Source of the DNA: Maratus speciosus
Taxonomy: Eukaryota; Arthropoda; Arachnida; Araneae; Salticidae
Direction: 5' to 3'
DNA: 64,000 nucleotides
Assembly (NCBI GenBank): GCA_963932465.1
Contig: OZ010786.1
Location: 597,483,038 to 597,547,037 of the forward strand
Shown here: piece after piece, positions 33,118 through 43,727 of the stretch
Position numbering within the stretch: the first letter of the stretch is position 1
How the letters are laid out: every line of letters begins with the position of its first letter
The notes under the pieces: model-generated
The model's database searches: none
The model's input: only the letters and a program-made list of their open reading frames with translations
What the model was told of the DNA's origin: nothing
Made by a program: the position numbers and the translations under genes

Positions 33118-34030
33118 TATACAGTATGCCCACTAAAATCCCATGCGACCCTCTTAACTTCGTTACGGCTGCTGCTATATTCATAAAAGTGGTATCTAGG
33201 TATAGTAAAGAAGCCATGCGCTACTGAATGAAACCGTCTACTGCGCCACCTGGTGCAAAACTGCGGAGTTATCATTCCTATCTCGAAAACGGAAAGAGAT
33301 AGGGAAAAAGGGTGATTTACAAAGCTGTAGAGCATCATCGATTTACTACGAACTGACACCTTGTGGACGTTAGTGCAAAGAATTAAGACTGTTAGTGCAA
33401 AGATTAAATCGCGCATTGATTTTTCGTGATTTCCTACAACTACTTATGTCAGTGATAGATAATATTATAACAATATGTGACTTAAATTTCGTCAAAATTG
33501 GTTATGTATATCTTGAGATATCCTGTACACCAGTTTAAAAAACGTAGTTTCGAGGAATAGAAAAAAGAAAAAGAAAGTACCGTATCAGCATCTTGAAACC
33601 AAATGTTTTTTAATTACGTTCAATCCAGGATTGCCAGTCTGGCCTACATTTTTAGTCAGAAAATCCTAATTCGAGTCAGAAATAAAAAATAGTACTTTTT
33701 GTTTCATTTAATGGCAGAAATTTTGTGATTTCATACAGTAAAGATTCGTCTTTCAAAATTTACTGCTTGAATTTGAAACTTCGATTGAAAATGGAGGACA
33801 AACTGCTTCAATCTGGAATTAATGTACCGTACATCGTGTCTTCCAATGATACAGTGATGTCCTCCAACTCTTTTTGAGCAGTTTTTTTTTTCAATTTCCA
33901 GGCCTCTTTAGTCTCTTGTTGGGATCTCATGTAGGCTATAGATACACGTTGAAAATTCAAATTCTCTGATAATCGCAGTGTTAGAACTCCGGAGGTAATT
34001 TGAATTTTACAACGTCTAAAGGCTTAAATA
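33118..34030. other. Probable transposon-derived sequence, unassigned
   Basis: 33118-33530 begins TATACAGTATGCCCACTAAA and ends ATATCCTGTAC, with ATCTCGAAAACGGAAAGAGA inside, which looks like the non-coding end of another TA-inserting element. 33560-34020 shows nothing recognisable. The minus frame at 33066-33416 has no domain that I know. Confidence 0.35.
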
Positions 34031-34031
34031 C

Positions 34032-34822
34032 AGTAAACTCTGTCTAAGACGGAATGGAGCTCAACCGGTGAAATTTTGCGCCGTAGACAATATTCCGCCT
34101 TATGAAACTTACCCCCTCCCCCCCCAAAAAAAAATAAGTAAGTAAAATTAAAAAATGCACAATTTGTATATTTTTTTACATTCGTAACCTTTAGTACCGT
34201 TCTTTAAAATTAAATTTTTAATAAAATCAATTTTTTTATTAAATTTATAGTCTTTAATATTATTGGAAAACATTATTCGAACACTGGAATAAATAGTATT
34301 GATTAGAAATTGCTTCAGTTCTGGAATTTAAATAAAAATATTCACTTTAACAAATACAATCATATACGTCATCTTTAACATAGTTTCTAACGAGACGGAA
34401 AATAATATTTTATCGATGTTTGTTTTTACTTCCGGTTTTCCAAGCATTCTTCAGTAACACATTAAGAGTCGCCTTGTGTTAACTCATTTTTATGGTTAAA
34501 AATTATTATATTTAACCATAAAGTTTAATATGTTTCTTCTGAATTAACTTTATTAATCTATTACGAAATTTAGTTAAAATGTTCCAGACTATTTGATGTA
34601 CATACATATCAGTTTTAAAGTTTCACGAATCAAATACATTTCCTTTTTAAAATATCATTTTTTCCGCCTTATGCAAAATTTTCGGTTCGGTGAAACCTTA
34701 AAAACATTTCCGTTTCCACGTTAGGCAGATTCCGGTTTAAATAGCATGGATTAATGATATTTGCTTTGGGTTCACCGGGACTTTGAAAATTTTCCGCGTT
34801 AGACAGATTTCATTCATCGTTG
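34032..34822. mobile_element. Possible pogo-like remnant
   Basis: Left end CAGTAAACTCTGTCTAAGAC and right end CGCGTTAGACAGATTTCATT...GTTG with TA flanks. CCGCCTTATG strings recur near both ends. No coding. The right TIR is diverged, so the call is tentative. Confidence 0.4.
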
Positions 34823-34869
34823 TACGTGACATATCAGTTGAGAAAAAGGGATTATGACAACATAAATAA

Positions 34870-35060
34870 TATATATGATTTCTATCACTTATTTGCAAAT
34901 TATGGAAATGCGCATACTTTTCAACATAACTGAAATCATACTCTGTATTTAGTCGTGTATATTGCGCAGTCTCTAACGAAAAGTTAAGGGCTAAATAGCA
35001 GGATGACTTTTAGATTTATGTAAAACCTTAAATGCTTTTATTATCCCACTGAATGCAAAA
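34870..35060 (+). repeat. Macro-repeat block E, copy E2
   Basis: Resembles 15450-15720, then passes into D3. Confidence 0.5.
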
Positions 35061-35099
35061 ATTCAAAAACTCTAAAATATTTATAAAAAATATATAATC

Positions 35100-35354
35100 A
35101 TCACAAAAAACAGAAAAAGGGGAAATATTAAATATTTTAATAAAAGTTATTATTTTATTTTCAATGTATAAACGCAATGAGAAAACTCTAATAATAATAC
35201 ATCAGTAGTTTGATTCAATGTATCTTTCCCGAAATATATATCCACCAGAAAGAAATTTCCCAACATAAAGTGATAAATATAAAAGTTTTATCATTATATA
35301 TTAATTCAAAAAAGTAAAATAAATAGTAATTTGTTTCTATAGTTTGCTATAGTA
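35100..35354 (+). repeat. Macro-repeat block D, copy D3, left part
   Basis: Shares AAGTGATAAATATAAAAG, AAAAAAGTAAAATAAAT and a TATAGTTTG string with D1 and D2. It breaks at 35354 and resumes at 42923 after the 7.6-kb nest. Confidence 0.6.
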
Positions 35355-35421
35355 CACTGTCGTAAAAATTAAAGGAACAACAGGGTTCATACAGGTACCG
35401 TTATTTTTAAGGTCAAATATC

Positions 35422-35422
<1 letters not shown>

Positions 35423-35462
<40 letters not shown>
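35423..35462. repeat. Poly(T) tract, 40 bases
   Basis: Uninterrupted T run. Similar runs of about 28 and 31 T occur at 37740-37767 and 47010-47040, both preceded by AGCC. Confidence 0.9.
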
Positions 35463-35466
<4 letters not shown>

Positions 35467-36186
35467 AATCTAGTTCAAACTCGTGTAGCTTGAAATATTT
35501 GGCAGCTAAAAACATGGAAGATTTTTACGCGGTCATGCCGGACATATCTTCATAATGCATACTATCCTTTTCCTGCAAATAAAAATTACGCAAAAATAAA
35601 GTGAGTGTGATATAAAGTGCAGTAGGAAAGAAGTGTGTGTTAATGTTTGTAGCTTTTTAAAAATAAGTTACAATTTATAAGGTTTGTGGATCCCCATGTG
35701 TGTTACATGCTTATTAGCCCCCGGTACGGTATGCTATTTCTTTCTCCCTGCTTATTTTGTGTCGTCTTCAAAAAATAACGTTATCTTACAGAAGCCAGTC
35801 GTAAAACAACGCAGTACAATTAAATACTCTATAGCAATTTTTTTAAATTTCTAAGCATCGCACATTTTCCATTTTATACGTCGTACTGGGAAAAAAGTTC
35901 TTTTAAATGCAATTTGTTTGAAAACTGTATCTCCATTTATTTTTGAAATATTAATCTTTTTGTAGCTTTTAGAGCCATTTGCTTAATATTGGCAACGGAA
36001 ATACTCCATTTCTGTAGAAAGTAAAGGAAAAATAGTTCTAAAATAGGAATTATATATTTTTGTTGTCATTTTCTCATAACAACCGAAAGAAAATGTAATT
36101 AAAATACGTGCTATTTTGAAAACTTATAAACGAATGATTTCTGTTAAAACAATGGAGCTATTATAAACTATATTTAATTTTAAGTA

Positions 36187-37716
36187 CACTATGACGCAAA
36201 AGTTTAGACAATGAAGAAATTCTTACATACTTTGAAAAATATTTATTCAATTTTCAAATCACTGCTTGAAATTAATGTGCTGTACATATAAACAATATTT
36301 ATAACAAAGAAAAGTGGAATTGTGCATATTGCAATAAATTAAATGGTAACAAAAATAAACTGCTGTCTCAAAAGTTTAGACACAAATTAAATAAAATCGA
36401 AATAAACAATTTTTAAAACCTGGTTGCGCATCCATGCTTATGTATTACGTCATATACACGAGATTGCATGGAAGAAACTAAATCTTGCATAGTTTGTGGA
36501 TCGATATCGTACCATGCATTCTCAATAGATGTCTTAAGTTCCTTTTCAGAAGAGTATTGTCTAGCGTTGCTATAAACTTTGCGACACATGATGCTCCAAA
36601 GGTTTTCTATAGGGTTAAGATCTGGGCTACATGCTGGCCAGTCGAGAACTCTTATATTATGGGAATTAAACCAAGATTTTGAATGTTTTGCAGTGTGAAT
36701 TGAAGCATTGTCTTGCTGAAATTCCCACTGAGGACCCCCTAGAAGCTCAGCAAATGGCAGTAGGTTTTCTTCTAATGTCTGTGTATAATGCTGTGAAGTT
36801 TGACGACCACTGGTGAAGGTCAGAGATACTTGTCCATTATAGCAAAAGGCTGCCCAAACCATCACCGAGCCCCCTCCTTGTCTGCGACTAAAAAAACGTC
36901 GAGGTTCCTTCCGCAAGTCATGCCAATACGATAAACAACCATCTGGACCATCCAGATTCCACTTTTTTTCATCGGTAAATATGACTGACTGCCATTTCTC
37001 TCCATATGACATATGCTTTCGAGCCCACATAAGTCTTTGTAACTTATGATGTGGTTTCAGAGCTGGTTTCTTCTGCATTTTGCTATAAACGATTGTTCCT
37101 TTTTCCAAAATTCGTCTACGAATCGTATCCTTTGATACAGAGAGTCCCGATGAGCTTTGAACTCCACGTACGCTCATTTGTTGAGTACTCGTTGAGTAGT
37201 CTTTGTATCAGGCGATCCTCTCGTACATTTGTCACACGTGGCCTCCCAGACCGACATTTTGCTTTATATTCGGAACCACTCGATAAAACTCGATAAATAG
37301 ATTTTTTTGACCTATTAATAATAGCAGAAATTTCAGAAACGCTCTTCCCTTCACCTTTCAACTGCCAAATCCTTGAAACCTCATTCACTTGAATTTCTTT
37401 AGCTCTCGGCATGTCGACTATGAAGCGCAATCGTTTGCAGAACTTAAGTACTCCAAATTTGTGACATCATCGATTCTTAATTTGCATATGCCAGCGAATA
37501 TTCAAAGAAATTTAGAATAGTGTCTAAACTTTTGCGACAAGCACATTTGAATTTTTATGAAAAAAATTAGTATTATAGCAAATAAAACGACTGTCTTTTG
37601 TACATAGCATTTTAAATCAGTTTTTGAATATATTTACAGGTTTTTGTAATTCTGACGTCATAATTCTACATTTTAAAGCTGAATGACGTCATTGTCTAAA
37701 CTTTTGCGTCATAGTG
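36187..37716 (-). mobile_element. Tc1-like transposon, young copy 1 (1530 bp)
   Basis: TA flanks; ends CACTATGACGCAAAAGTTTA and the exact inverse TAAACTTTTGCGTCATAGTG. It differs from the copy at 38860-40386 at only about ten sites, near 99% identity. Flanking sequences are unrelated, so both arose by transposition rather than segmental duplication. Confidence 0.93.
36413..37412 (-). pseudogene. Tc1-like transposase, one frameshift
   Basis: The start codon at 37412-37410 begins MPRAKEIQVNEVSRIW, followed by a helix-turn-helix (EGKSVSEISAIINRSKKSIY) and a GRPR hook-like motif (SGRPRV). A second frame continues the protein from about 37180 to the stop at 36413: IFTDEKKW, GGGSVMVWAAF, QQDNASIHT and PDLNPIENLW. 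Thirty-four residues separate the second aspartate from the glutamate (DD34E). The coding length without the lesion would be about 331 residues, normal for Tc1. The only break I see is four extra bases near 37191-37198, absent in the sister copy. Confidence 0.92.
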
Positions 37717-37736
37717 TATCTATGAAACATTAGATA

Positions 37737-37767
<31 letters not shown>

Positions 37768-37969
37768 GTCGATTTTCTTGAACGACGGCATCTTTTTGCT
37801 GCATTTGTGCATTATTTCGCAATAGTGATGTGCTATGCATGCTTTACTGTACAGTAGATGTTTAAGAGTAGATCGTAAATGTGGAATTCTTAGCGGATGC
37901 GAATGACGTCATTTTACATAAAATAAAACGTGTGCTTTAAGTCTTAAAACTGAAATATGTTTTGTACTG

Positions 37970-38340
37970 CAGTAGAGTCCCGCTTAACCGAGTTATTTTC
38001 TTCTGGTGGACTGGTGGCTTCTATTATTATAAAACAGCCATTATAAATGAAGTGTTAGGTGAAGATGAAAGAGCAGTCGTGGAAAGTTAGAACTCTGATT
38101 TTCTGATCAGAATGGGGAAAAAATGGCCATAATTTCTTTTGAAAAAAAAAAATATGGCCATTTTTTCCCATTCTGACCAGAAAATCAGAATTCTAACTTT
38201 TACGGCTGCTCTTTCATCTTCACCTAACACCTCATTTATAATGGCTGTTTCATAATAATAGAAGCCATCAGTCCATCAGAAGAAAATGATCCATTCCAAA
38301 GGTATAAGTTCGATTAACTCTTCTAATCGAGACTCTACTG
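37970..38340. mobile_element. 371-bp foldback with CAGTAGAGTC ends
   Basis: Near-perfect inverted repeat, arms about 170 bp, loop about 25 bp rich in A. Ends CAGTAGAGTCCCGCTTAACC and GACTCTACTG followed by TA. The end sequence resembles pogo/Tigger TIRs. GGAAAAAATGGCCAT is mirrored at the centre. A transcript would form a very long hairpin. Confidence 0.75.
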
Positions 38341-38859
38341 TATATTTATATGCATATATATTTTTATTTTCACCGGGGGGGGGGGGACACTAAATTCTGA
38401 AAAAGCAGAATTCCTGTTCTCTAGTTGTTCTTCCATTGTCCCACCTAAACACAATTTCTCTGAATCCATCAAGTGCCTTTTCAATGACATGTTCCACATT
38501 CCACCTGGGAAAGTGTTATCTAATTCGTATATTTCTGCGTAATAAAGGAGAATATCCTTTTACTACATGATAACGTGGATTTGATTTTGAGCTTACAACC
38601 TACTACCATGTATTGAACTTCACCTAATCCTTACACGGGCAAAATAATTCAGTTGATAAAATTTTGAAATGATTCTAGTGCCACCAGATTTTATGAACAA
38701 ATTTATTTCAAGAAAAAATGCATTTTTCGCGTGCATTATAAATACAAATATTTTTACTGTAAAATCCCAGATCTAATCAATAGATGCATATGATATACCT
38801 AAATATTTCCCCTCTAATACAAGGCCGATGCATTTGTGTATCATAAAATCTTCATCATA

Positions 38860-40386
38860 CACTATGACGCAAAAGTTTAGACAATGAAGAAATTCTTACA
38901 TACTTTGAAAAATATTTATTCAATTTTCAAATCACTGCTTGAAATTAATGTGCTGTACATATAAACAATATTTATAACAAAGAAAAGTGGAATTGTGCAT
39001 ATTGCAATAAATTAAATGGTAACAAAAATAAACTGCTGTCTCAAAAGTTTAGACACAAATTAAATAAAATCGAAATAAACAATTTTTAAAACCTGGTTGC
39101 GCATCCATGCTTATGTATTACGTCATATACACGAGATTGCATGGAAGAAACTAAATCTTGCATAGTTTGTGGATCGATATCGTACCATGCATTCTCAATA
39201 GATGTCTTAAGTTCCTTTTCAGAAGAGTATTGTCTAGCGTTGCTATAAACTTTGCGACACATGATGCTCCAAAGGTTTTCTATAGGGTTAAGATCTGGGC
39301 TACATGCTGGCCAGTCGAGAACTCTTATATTATGGGAATTAAACCAAGATTTTGAATGTTTTGCAGTGTGAATTGAAGCATTGTCTTGCTGAAATTCCCA
39401 CTGAGGACCCCCTAGAAGCTCAGCAAATGGCAGTAGGTTTTCTTGTAATGTCTGTGTATAATGCTGTGAAGTTTGACGACCACTGGTGAAGATCAGAGAT
39501 ACTTGTCCATTATAGCAAAAGGCTGCCCAAACCATCACCGAGCCCCCTCCTTGTCTGCGACTAAATAAACGTCGAGGTTCCTTCCGCAAGTCATGCCAAT
39601 ACGATAAACAACCATCTGGACCATCCAGATTCCACTTTTTTTCATCGCTAAATATGACTGACTGTCATTTCTCTCCATATGACATATGCTTTCGAGCCCA
39701 TATAAGTCTTTGTAACTTATGATGTGGTTTCAGAGCTGGTTTCTTCTGCATTTTGCTATAAACGATTGTTCCTTTTTCCAAAATTCGTCTACGAATCGTA
39801 TCCTTTGATACAGAGAGTCCCGATGAGCTTTGAACTCCACGTACGCTCATTTGTTGAGTACTCGCTAGTCTTTGTATCAGGCGATCCTCTCGTACATTTG
39901 TCACACGTGGCCTCCCAGACCGACATTTTGCTTTATATTCGGAACCACTCGATAAAACTCGATAAATAGATTTTTTTTTACCTATTAATAATAGCAGAAA
40001 TTTCAGAAACGCTCTTCCCTTCATCTTTCAACTGCCAAATCCTTGAAACCTCATTCACTTGAATTTCTTTAGCTCTCGGCATGTCGACTATGAAGCGCAA
40101 TCGTTTGCAGAACTTAAGTACTCCAAATTTGTGACATCATCGATTCTAAATTTGCATATGCCAGCGAATATTCAAAGAAATTTAGAATAGTGTCTAAACT
40201 TTTGCGACAAGCACATTTGAATTTTTATGAAAAAAATTAGTATTATAGCAAATAAAACGACTGTCTTTTGTACATAGCATTTTAAATCAGTTTTTGAATA
40301 TATTTACAGGTTTTTGTAATTCTGACGTCATAATTCTACATTTTAAAGCTGAATGACGTCATTGTCTAAACTTTTGCGTCATAGTG
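38860..40386 (-). mobile_element. Tc1-like transposon, young copy 2 (1527 bp)
   Basis: Same ends and orientation as copy 1, TA flanks, different surrounding sequence. It is inserted left of the Penelope coding remnant. Confidence 0.93.
39086..40082 (-). pseudogene. Tc1-like transposase, premature stop and frameshift
   Basis: Same protein as copy 1, without the four-base insertion, but damaged elsewhere. A tryptophan codon is TGA at 39667-39665, just before the first catalytic aspartate, and the T-run near 39970-39979 is one base longer than in copy 1, shifting the N-terminal frame. Since the two copies carry different lesions, each was inactivated separately. Confidence 0.92.
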
Positions 40387-40769
40387 TACCAATTAAATTT
40401 ATAGTAAATTCTACTCTAAAATTCTTTATCTCACAGTATAAAAAGATATTTTAGAAAACTTTAGATTTAGATATTTAGTTACTATGAAAAGAGTTGTAGC
40501 AAATTATTTCCCGGGTTTCTTTGAACATATAAAAAATCATTTAAGAAATTTTAACTTATGTTTGATCGCGAAACCGCCTCCGAAATTAAATATACTTTTA
40601 AATACTAAAATTGATCCGTTTAATAGAGATGACCTCTCAGGAGTTTATATGATTCCATTTGTTAGGGAGGGAAGAATCAAAAATCATTATATAGTTATAA
40701 CCCAACGAAAATTCAATATCAGATGTAAAGAACATATAGCGGACATAAAATACAATAGTGGTAATACTG

Positions 40770-41071
40770 AAAAGCAGAAAAACCAACGTTTAAAATGCAC
40801 AAATAATATATGAAAAGCAGCAAACAGCTGTTTCGAATCTACTAGCGAGATTCTTCTTCAGTGCAAAAGGAACAGCGTGCTAGAAAAAGCAAGGCTGAGC
40901 CAATGGCTCAGCCTTGCTTTTTCTAGCACGCTGTTCCTTTTGCACTGAAGAAGAATCTCGCTAGTAGATTCGAAACAGCTGTTTGCTGCTTTTCATATAT
41001 TATTTGTGCATTTTAAACGTTGGTTTTTCTGCTTTTTAATATTGTTGCACAAAGGCTTTATTTGCTATTTT
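40770..41071 (+). mobile_element. 302-bp palindromic insertion with 14-bp target duplication
   Basis: Positions 40770-40902 and 40904-41036 are exact reverse complements: 133-base arms around the single base at 40903. A 35-base unpaired tail (41037-41071, ending AAGGCTTTATTTGCTATTT) follows. TAGTGGTAATACTG flanks both sides (40756-40769 and 41072-41085). The right arm contains CTGAAGAAGAATCTCGCTAG then TAGATTCGAAACAGCTGTTT, a hammerhead-like motif found in Penelope tails. It looks like a 3'-end fragment of another Penelope-like family joined to its own inverted copy. Confidence 0.88.
40943..40986 (+). ncRNA. Hammerhead-ribozyme-like motif (right arm)
   Basis: CTGAAGA (fits the CUGANGA core), then a stem GAATCT/AGATTC with a 7-base loop, then GAAA, then the self-complementary ACAGCTGT, ending in a GUU triplet. 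One extra A lies between core and stem. The mirrored motif is on the minus strand at about 40820-40863. Catalysis not shown. Confidence 0.5.
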
Positions 41072-41373
41072 TAGTGGTAATACTGCTTTATCCCGGCTAA
41101 ATCAAATAGAGAACATTAACATACTTTTTAAAGAGAGTAAAATCATCTACAGGTCTACTTTTTATTTACAATTATTCATAAGAGAGTCCATTGAAATTTA
41201 TTTAAGAGGTTCAGGAGTTTGTAACGATACATTATCTTTTCGTATCCCGAATTTATGGGTTGAATGGTTAGATAAATTACAGCATGGCGACATAGGGGGA
41301 ACACGAGCAATCGCGAAAATATAGGGCGCGTTACATGATTGCTTGTTTATTTTCGATGATTTTTTCCATTTTT

Positions 41374-42121
41374 AGGTGCGTTCGTAATTATATAAATACG
41401 TAGCACCTATAGTCGTCGTTCAGTCCGTCCGTCCGTCTGTCCGTCCGTCTGTCCGTCCGTCCGTCTGTCCGCATGTAACAGAGCAAAAACTACCCAACCG
41501 AATAGTCTGAAATTTCAAATATATGATTGTTGCAAAATTTTGTCGAGCCATTTCAAATTTTATGAAAATCGGATGTATAGTTTAATTACAGGGACAGTCA
41601 AAAGTTTTTCTTTACATTACGGCCAATGGGAAAAATTATTGCAAGTGGATTTTAATGATATTAGAGCCTTCCGAATGATCTGAAATTTTAAAGATATAAT
41701 TGTTGCAAAATTTTGTCGAGCCATTTCAAATTTTAGGAAAATCGGATGTATAGTTTAATTACAGGGACAGTCAAAAGTTTTTCTTTACATTACGGCCAAT
41801 GGGAAAAATTATTGCAAGAGCATTTTAATGATATTACAGCCTTCCGAATGGTCTGAAATTTTAAAGATATAATTGTTGCAAAATTTTGTTGAGCTATTTC
41901 AAATTTTAGGAAAATCGGATGTATAGTTTAATTACAGGGACAGTCAAAAGTGTTCCGAAAAAATTATTGGAAGTGCATTTTAATGATGTATCAGACTATG
42001 CACTTTATGAAGTGCAAAAAACTATACATTCAGTACAATATGGGGTGCAAAAAATAATTTTAAAACTAGTTATAGTACGAACGCACCTCATTTGCCACGT
42101 TTGACGAGCAATTTCCAACTT
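41374..42121 (+). mobile_element. Hairpin-ended repeat element, family F3, copy 1
   Basis: Begins AGGTGCGTTCGTAATTATAT with a local hairpin closing in GTAGCACCT, then a GTCCGTCCGTCTGTCC tract, then tandem units of exactly 173 bp (starts 41500, 41673 and 41846). It ends TACGAACGCACCT, the inverse of the start, followed by about 33 bp shared with the copy at 56178. An inverted repeat that is terminal on one side and subterminal on the other, plus microsatellite and tandem repeats, is Helentron-like. Confidence 0.65.
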
Positions 42122-42162
42122 GTTTATTATGCATTTGTAATTTTCTATTATACATTCAGATG

Positions 42163-42206
42163 ACGACTCAGAAAATGAGTTGAAACATGTAAATAAAGAG
42201 TTTTTA
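42163..42206 (+). ncRNA. Hammerhead-like motif in Penelope tail (degenerate)
   Basis: CAGATGA (one change from CUGAUGA), a stem GACTCA/TGAGTT, then GAAA and the palindrome ACATGT followed by A. Confidence 0.4.
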
Positions 42207-42245
42207 ATTTTTTATTTACTTTTAATGTGTTTTTATGACGTCTTT

Positions 42246-42758
42246 TAAGCAAATAAATATTTTAATATTATGATAAGATATTTTAGGCCAAGACCTTAAC
42301 TTTGACAGTATTGTTGACAGCCTGGGTATAATAGCATAGATGGTACTTGACTTGCCTCTTCAATACTGGCTTTAATTAAGAAATACATTCCAGATATATG
42401 CAACTGCATTTGTGGCCTTTCAAGGATTTTTGGTTAGAACTCTGGAAGAGCAGATCTTTTTCTGGGACCTCAGCTCAGCCAAGGCGGTTCCGTACAGCTG
42501 AAGTTCACACGCGGCGAGAACATACCTCCGCCGGACAATCTCATCTGATTTTAGCACATCAAAGAAGTATAGATGTACTTGGTCCGAACCCACACACATT
42601 ATTAACAATTCTGCAGATAGAGCTTAAGTTAAGGTCCAATTGTGAATTTCTAAATTTTCTAATCTTCTTCTGATATGTTTGTATGTACCTGTGTCGCTGT
42701 AAAAATAAAGCTTCTGTGGCTAATCGATCATCCTGTAATTATTTCTCATGAGGTCACA
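42246..42758 (+). other. GC-richer segment, possibly retroposed, with polyadenylation signal
   Basis: Contains the frame 42398-42673 (91 codons, no domain that I recognise) in sequence much richer in GC than its surroundings, and AATAAA near 42706. It may be a retroposed or element-derived fragment. The 27-base repeat GCGTGCATTATAAATACAAA(+7) follows at 42759. Confidence 0.35.
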
Positions 42759-42922
42759 GCGTGCATTATAAATACAAATATTTTTTTGAAAATTCTAGTA
42801 CAATATAGGCGGTTGTGAATTAAAATTAAGTGGGAAGTATATTCTCACCGCCTATGTACAAGTTAATATATTGAACATAAATTAAATTTTTGCAGTTGTT
42901 CCTTTAATTTTTACCACCAGTG

Positions 42923-43275
42923 TTTATTTTCCAAAAAATTATGTCCCATAAACAATTTTTGAAGTTAATACGCAGCGATTATAATATAGCATGCGCAGTA
43001 AATGTTAAATTTGTCAACACATTATCGCCACATTCCTCTTCTGCAACAAGTTGTAAAACAGACGAGCGTTGCAGCAGTACCAGCTACTGGTATTTCATAG
43101 GCTTTTTATTGATTGAAGCAGCTCTAAATTTCTTCAATTAATCTGAGCAGGCTTAACATATAAGCGCTTTACGTTAAAAGAAACTTGAAGGGGATGCATT
43201 TAAAAAATAAAGAAAAACCACTTGGACTTACTATTCCGCAGAAAAAGGGGTGAAACTCCAAGGAGCGTAGGCAGC
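42923..43275 (+). repeat. Macro-repeat block D, copy D3, right part
   Basis: Resumes block D with TATTTTCCAAAAAATTATG and later GCATTTAAAAAATAAAGAAA and TTCCGCAGAAAAAG, in the order seen in D1, D2 and D5. Confidence 0.55.
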
Positions 43276-43614
43276 TTATTGGTTTGAAAACTATTTTTTA
43301 TTCCTGTTTCATCATTGATATGTGACTTTATGGAAAATGCAACCGCTTCTTAAGATAGTTCTAAATTAATATGCATATTTCTTTTCTTAATACTGCAGAA
43401 TTCAGCTGTTAATTATGACGTATTTTTTATATTTTCATACAAAAAATTTAATACGCCAACGCGATTACTCATTCTTAGCTTAAATTTTACAACTTATTGT
43501 AGGAATACTAGAAAAATTTCCTTAGTATATTTTTTAAATAAATGAAAAAGATTAATGTACCAAAATGGTATATGAAATGTTTAAATAAGTTGGTAAAAGA
43601 AAACCCCTATTTAT
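43276..43614. other. AT-rich sequence, nothing recognised
   Basis: No frame, repeat or RNA recognised. Confidence 0.4.
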
Positions 43615-43727
43615 ACAGGGAGATTCAAAACTAGAGGTACAAACTTTTAGGAGGGGTAAGGTACACCTAGACAACTCGGAATCACATAGCAATTGTGGTT
43701 AGAAATGCAGTCCTAACAAAAAAGTGA
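43615..43727 (+). mobile_element. Terminal fragment related to the 32147 element
   Basis: TATACAGGGAGATTCAAAAC, GGTACAAACTTTTAGGAGGG and AGAAATGCAG resemble the left end of the 32147 inverted-repeat element. It abuts the 327-bp array. Confidence 0.4.

Larger units (their letters stand above)
40484..41286 (+). pseudogene. Penelope-like endonuclease domain split by a 302-bp insertion
   Basis: Reads MKRVVANYFPGF... then AKPPPKL, LSGVYMIPF, TQRKFNIRCKEHIADIKY, and stops inside the insertion. After 41072 it resumes with SGNTALSRLN, FIRESIEIYL and LSFRIPNLWVEWL. The same landmarks appear at 24300-24685. The GVY...F..R..EH...ESIEI pattern fits a GIY-YIG endonuclease. The 14-bp sequence TAGTGGTAATACTG is duplicated at both edges of the insertion, and both coding parts are otherwise open. 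Confidence 0.8.
40440..42245 (+). mobile_element. Penelope-like element remnant with two nested insertions
   Basis: Coding for the GIY-YIG-type domain runs from 40484 to about 41286. It is interrupted by the palindromic insert 40770-41071. The 3' untranslated part is interrupted by F3 (41374-42121) and resumes with CAGATGACGACTCAGAAAATG and GAAACATGTA at about 42161-42206, the hammerhead-like tail. The reverse transcriptase region is missing. Confidence 0.7.
35355..42922. mobile_element. 7.6-kb composite insertion bounded by Tc1-like ends
   Basis: The left end CACTGTCGTAAAAATTAAAG (after TA) and right end CTTTAATTTTTACCACCAGTG are inverted repeats of Tc1 type. The D block is interrupted exactly here and resumes at 42923. 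The interior is filled with later insertions: two Tc1-like copies, a pogo-type foldback, a Penelope-like element and F3. No transposase belonging to the outer element is left. It is best read as an old Tc1-like insertion expanded by nesting. Confidence 0.6.

Noticed and set aside
42398..42673. 91-codon frame as a host gene
   Set aside because: No recognisable domain, single frame within a likely retroposed GC-richer piece inside a transposon nest.
35355..42922. Maverick/Polinton-type giant transposon (7.6 kb with inverted ends)
   Set aside because: No DNA polymerase B, integrase, capsid or ATPase frames; the content is explained by nested small elements, and the ends are Tc1-like.
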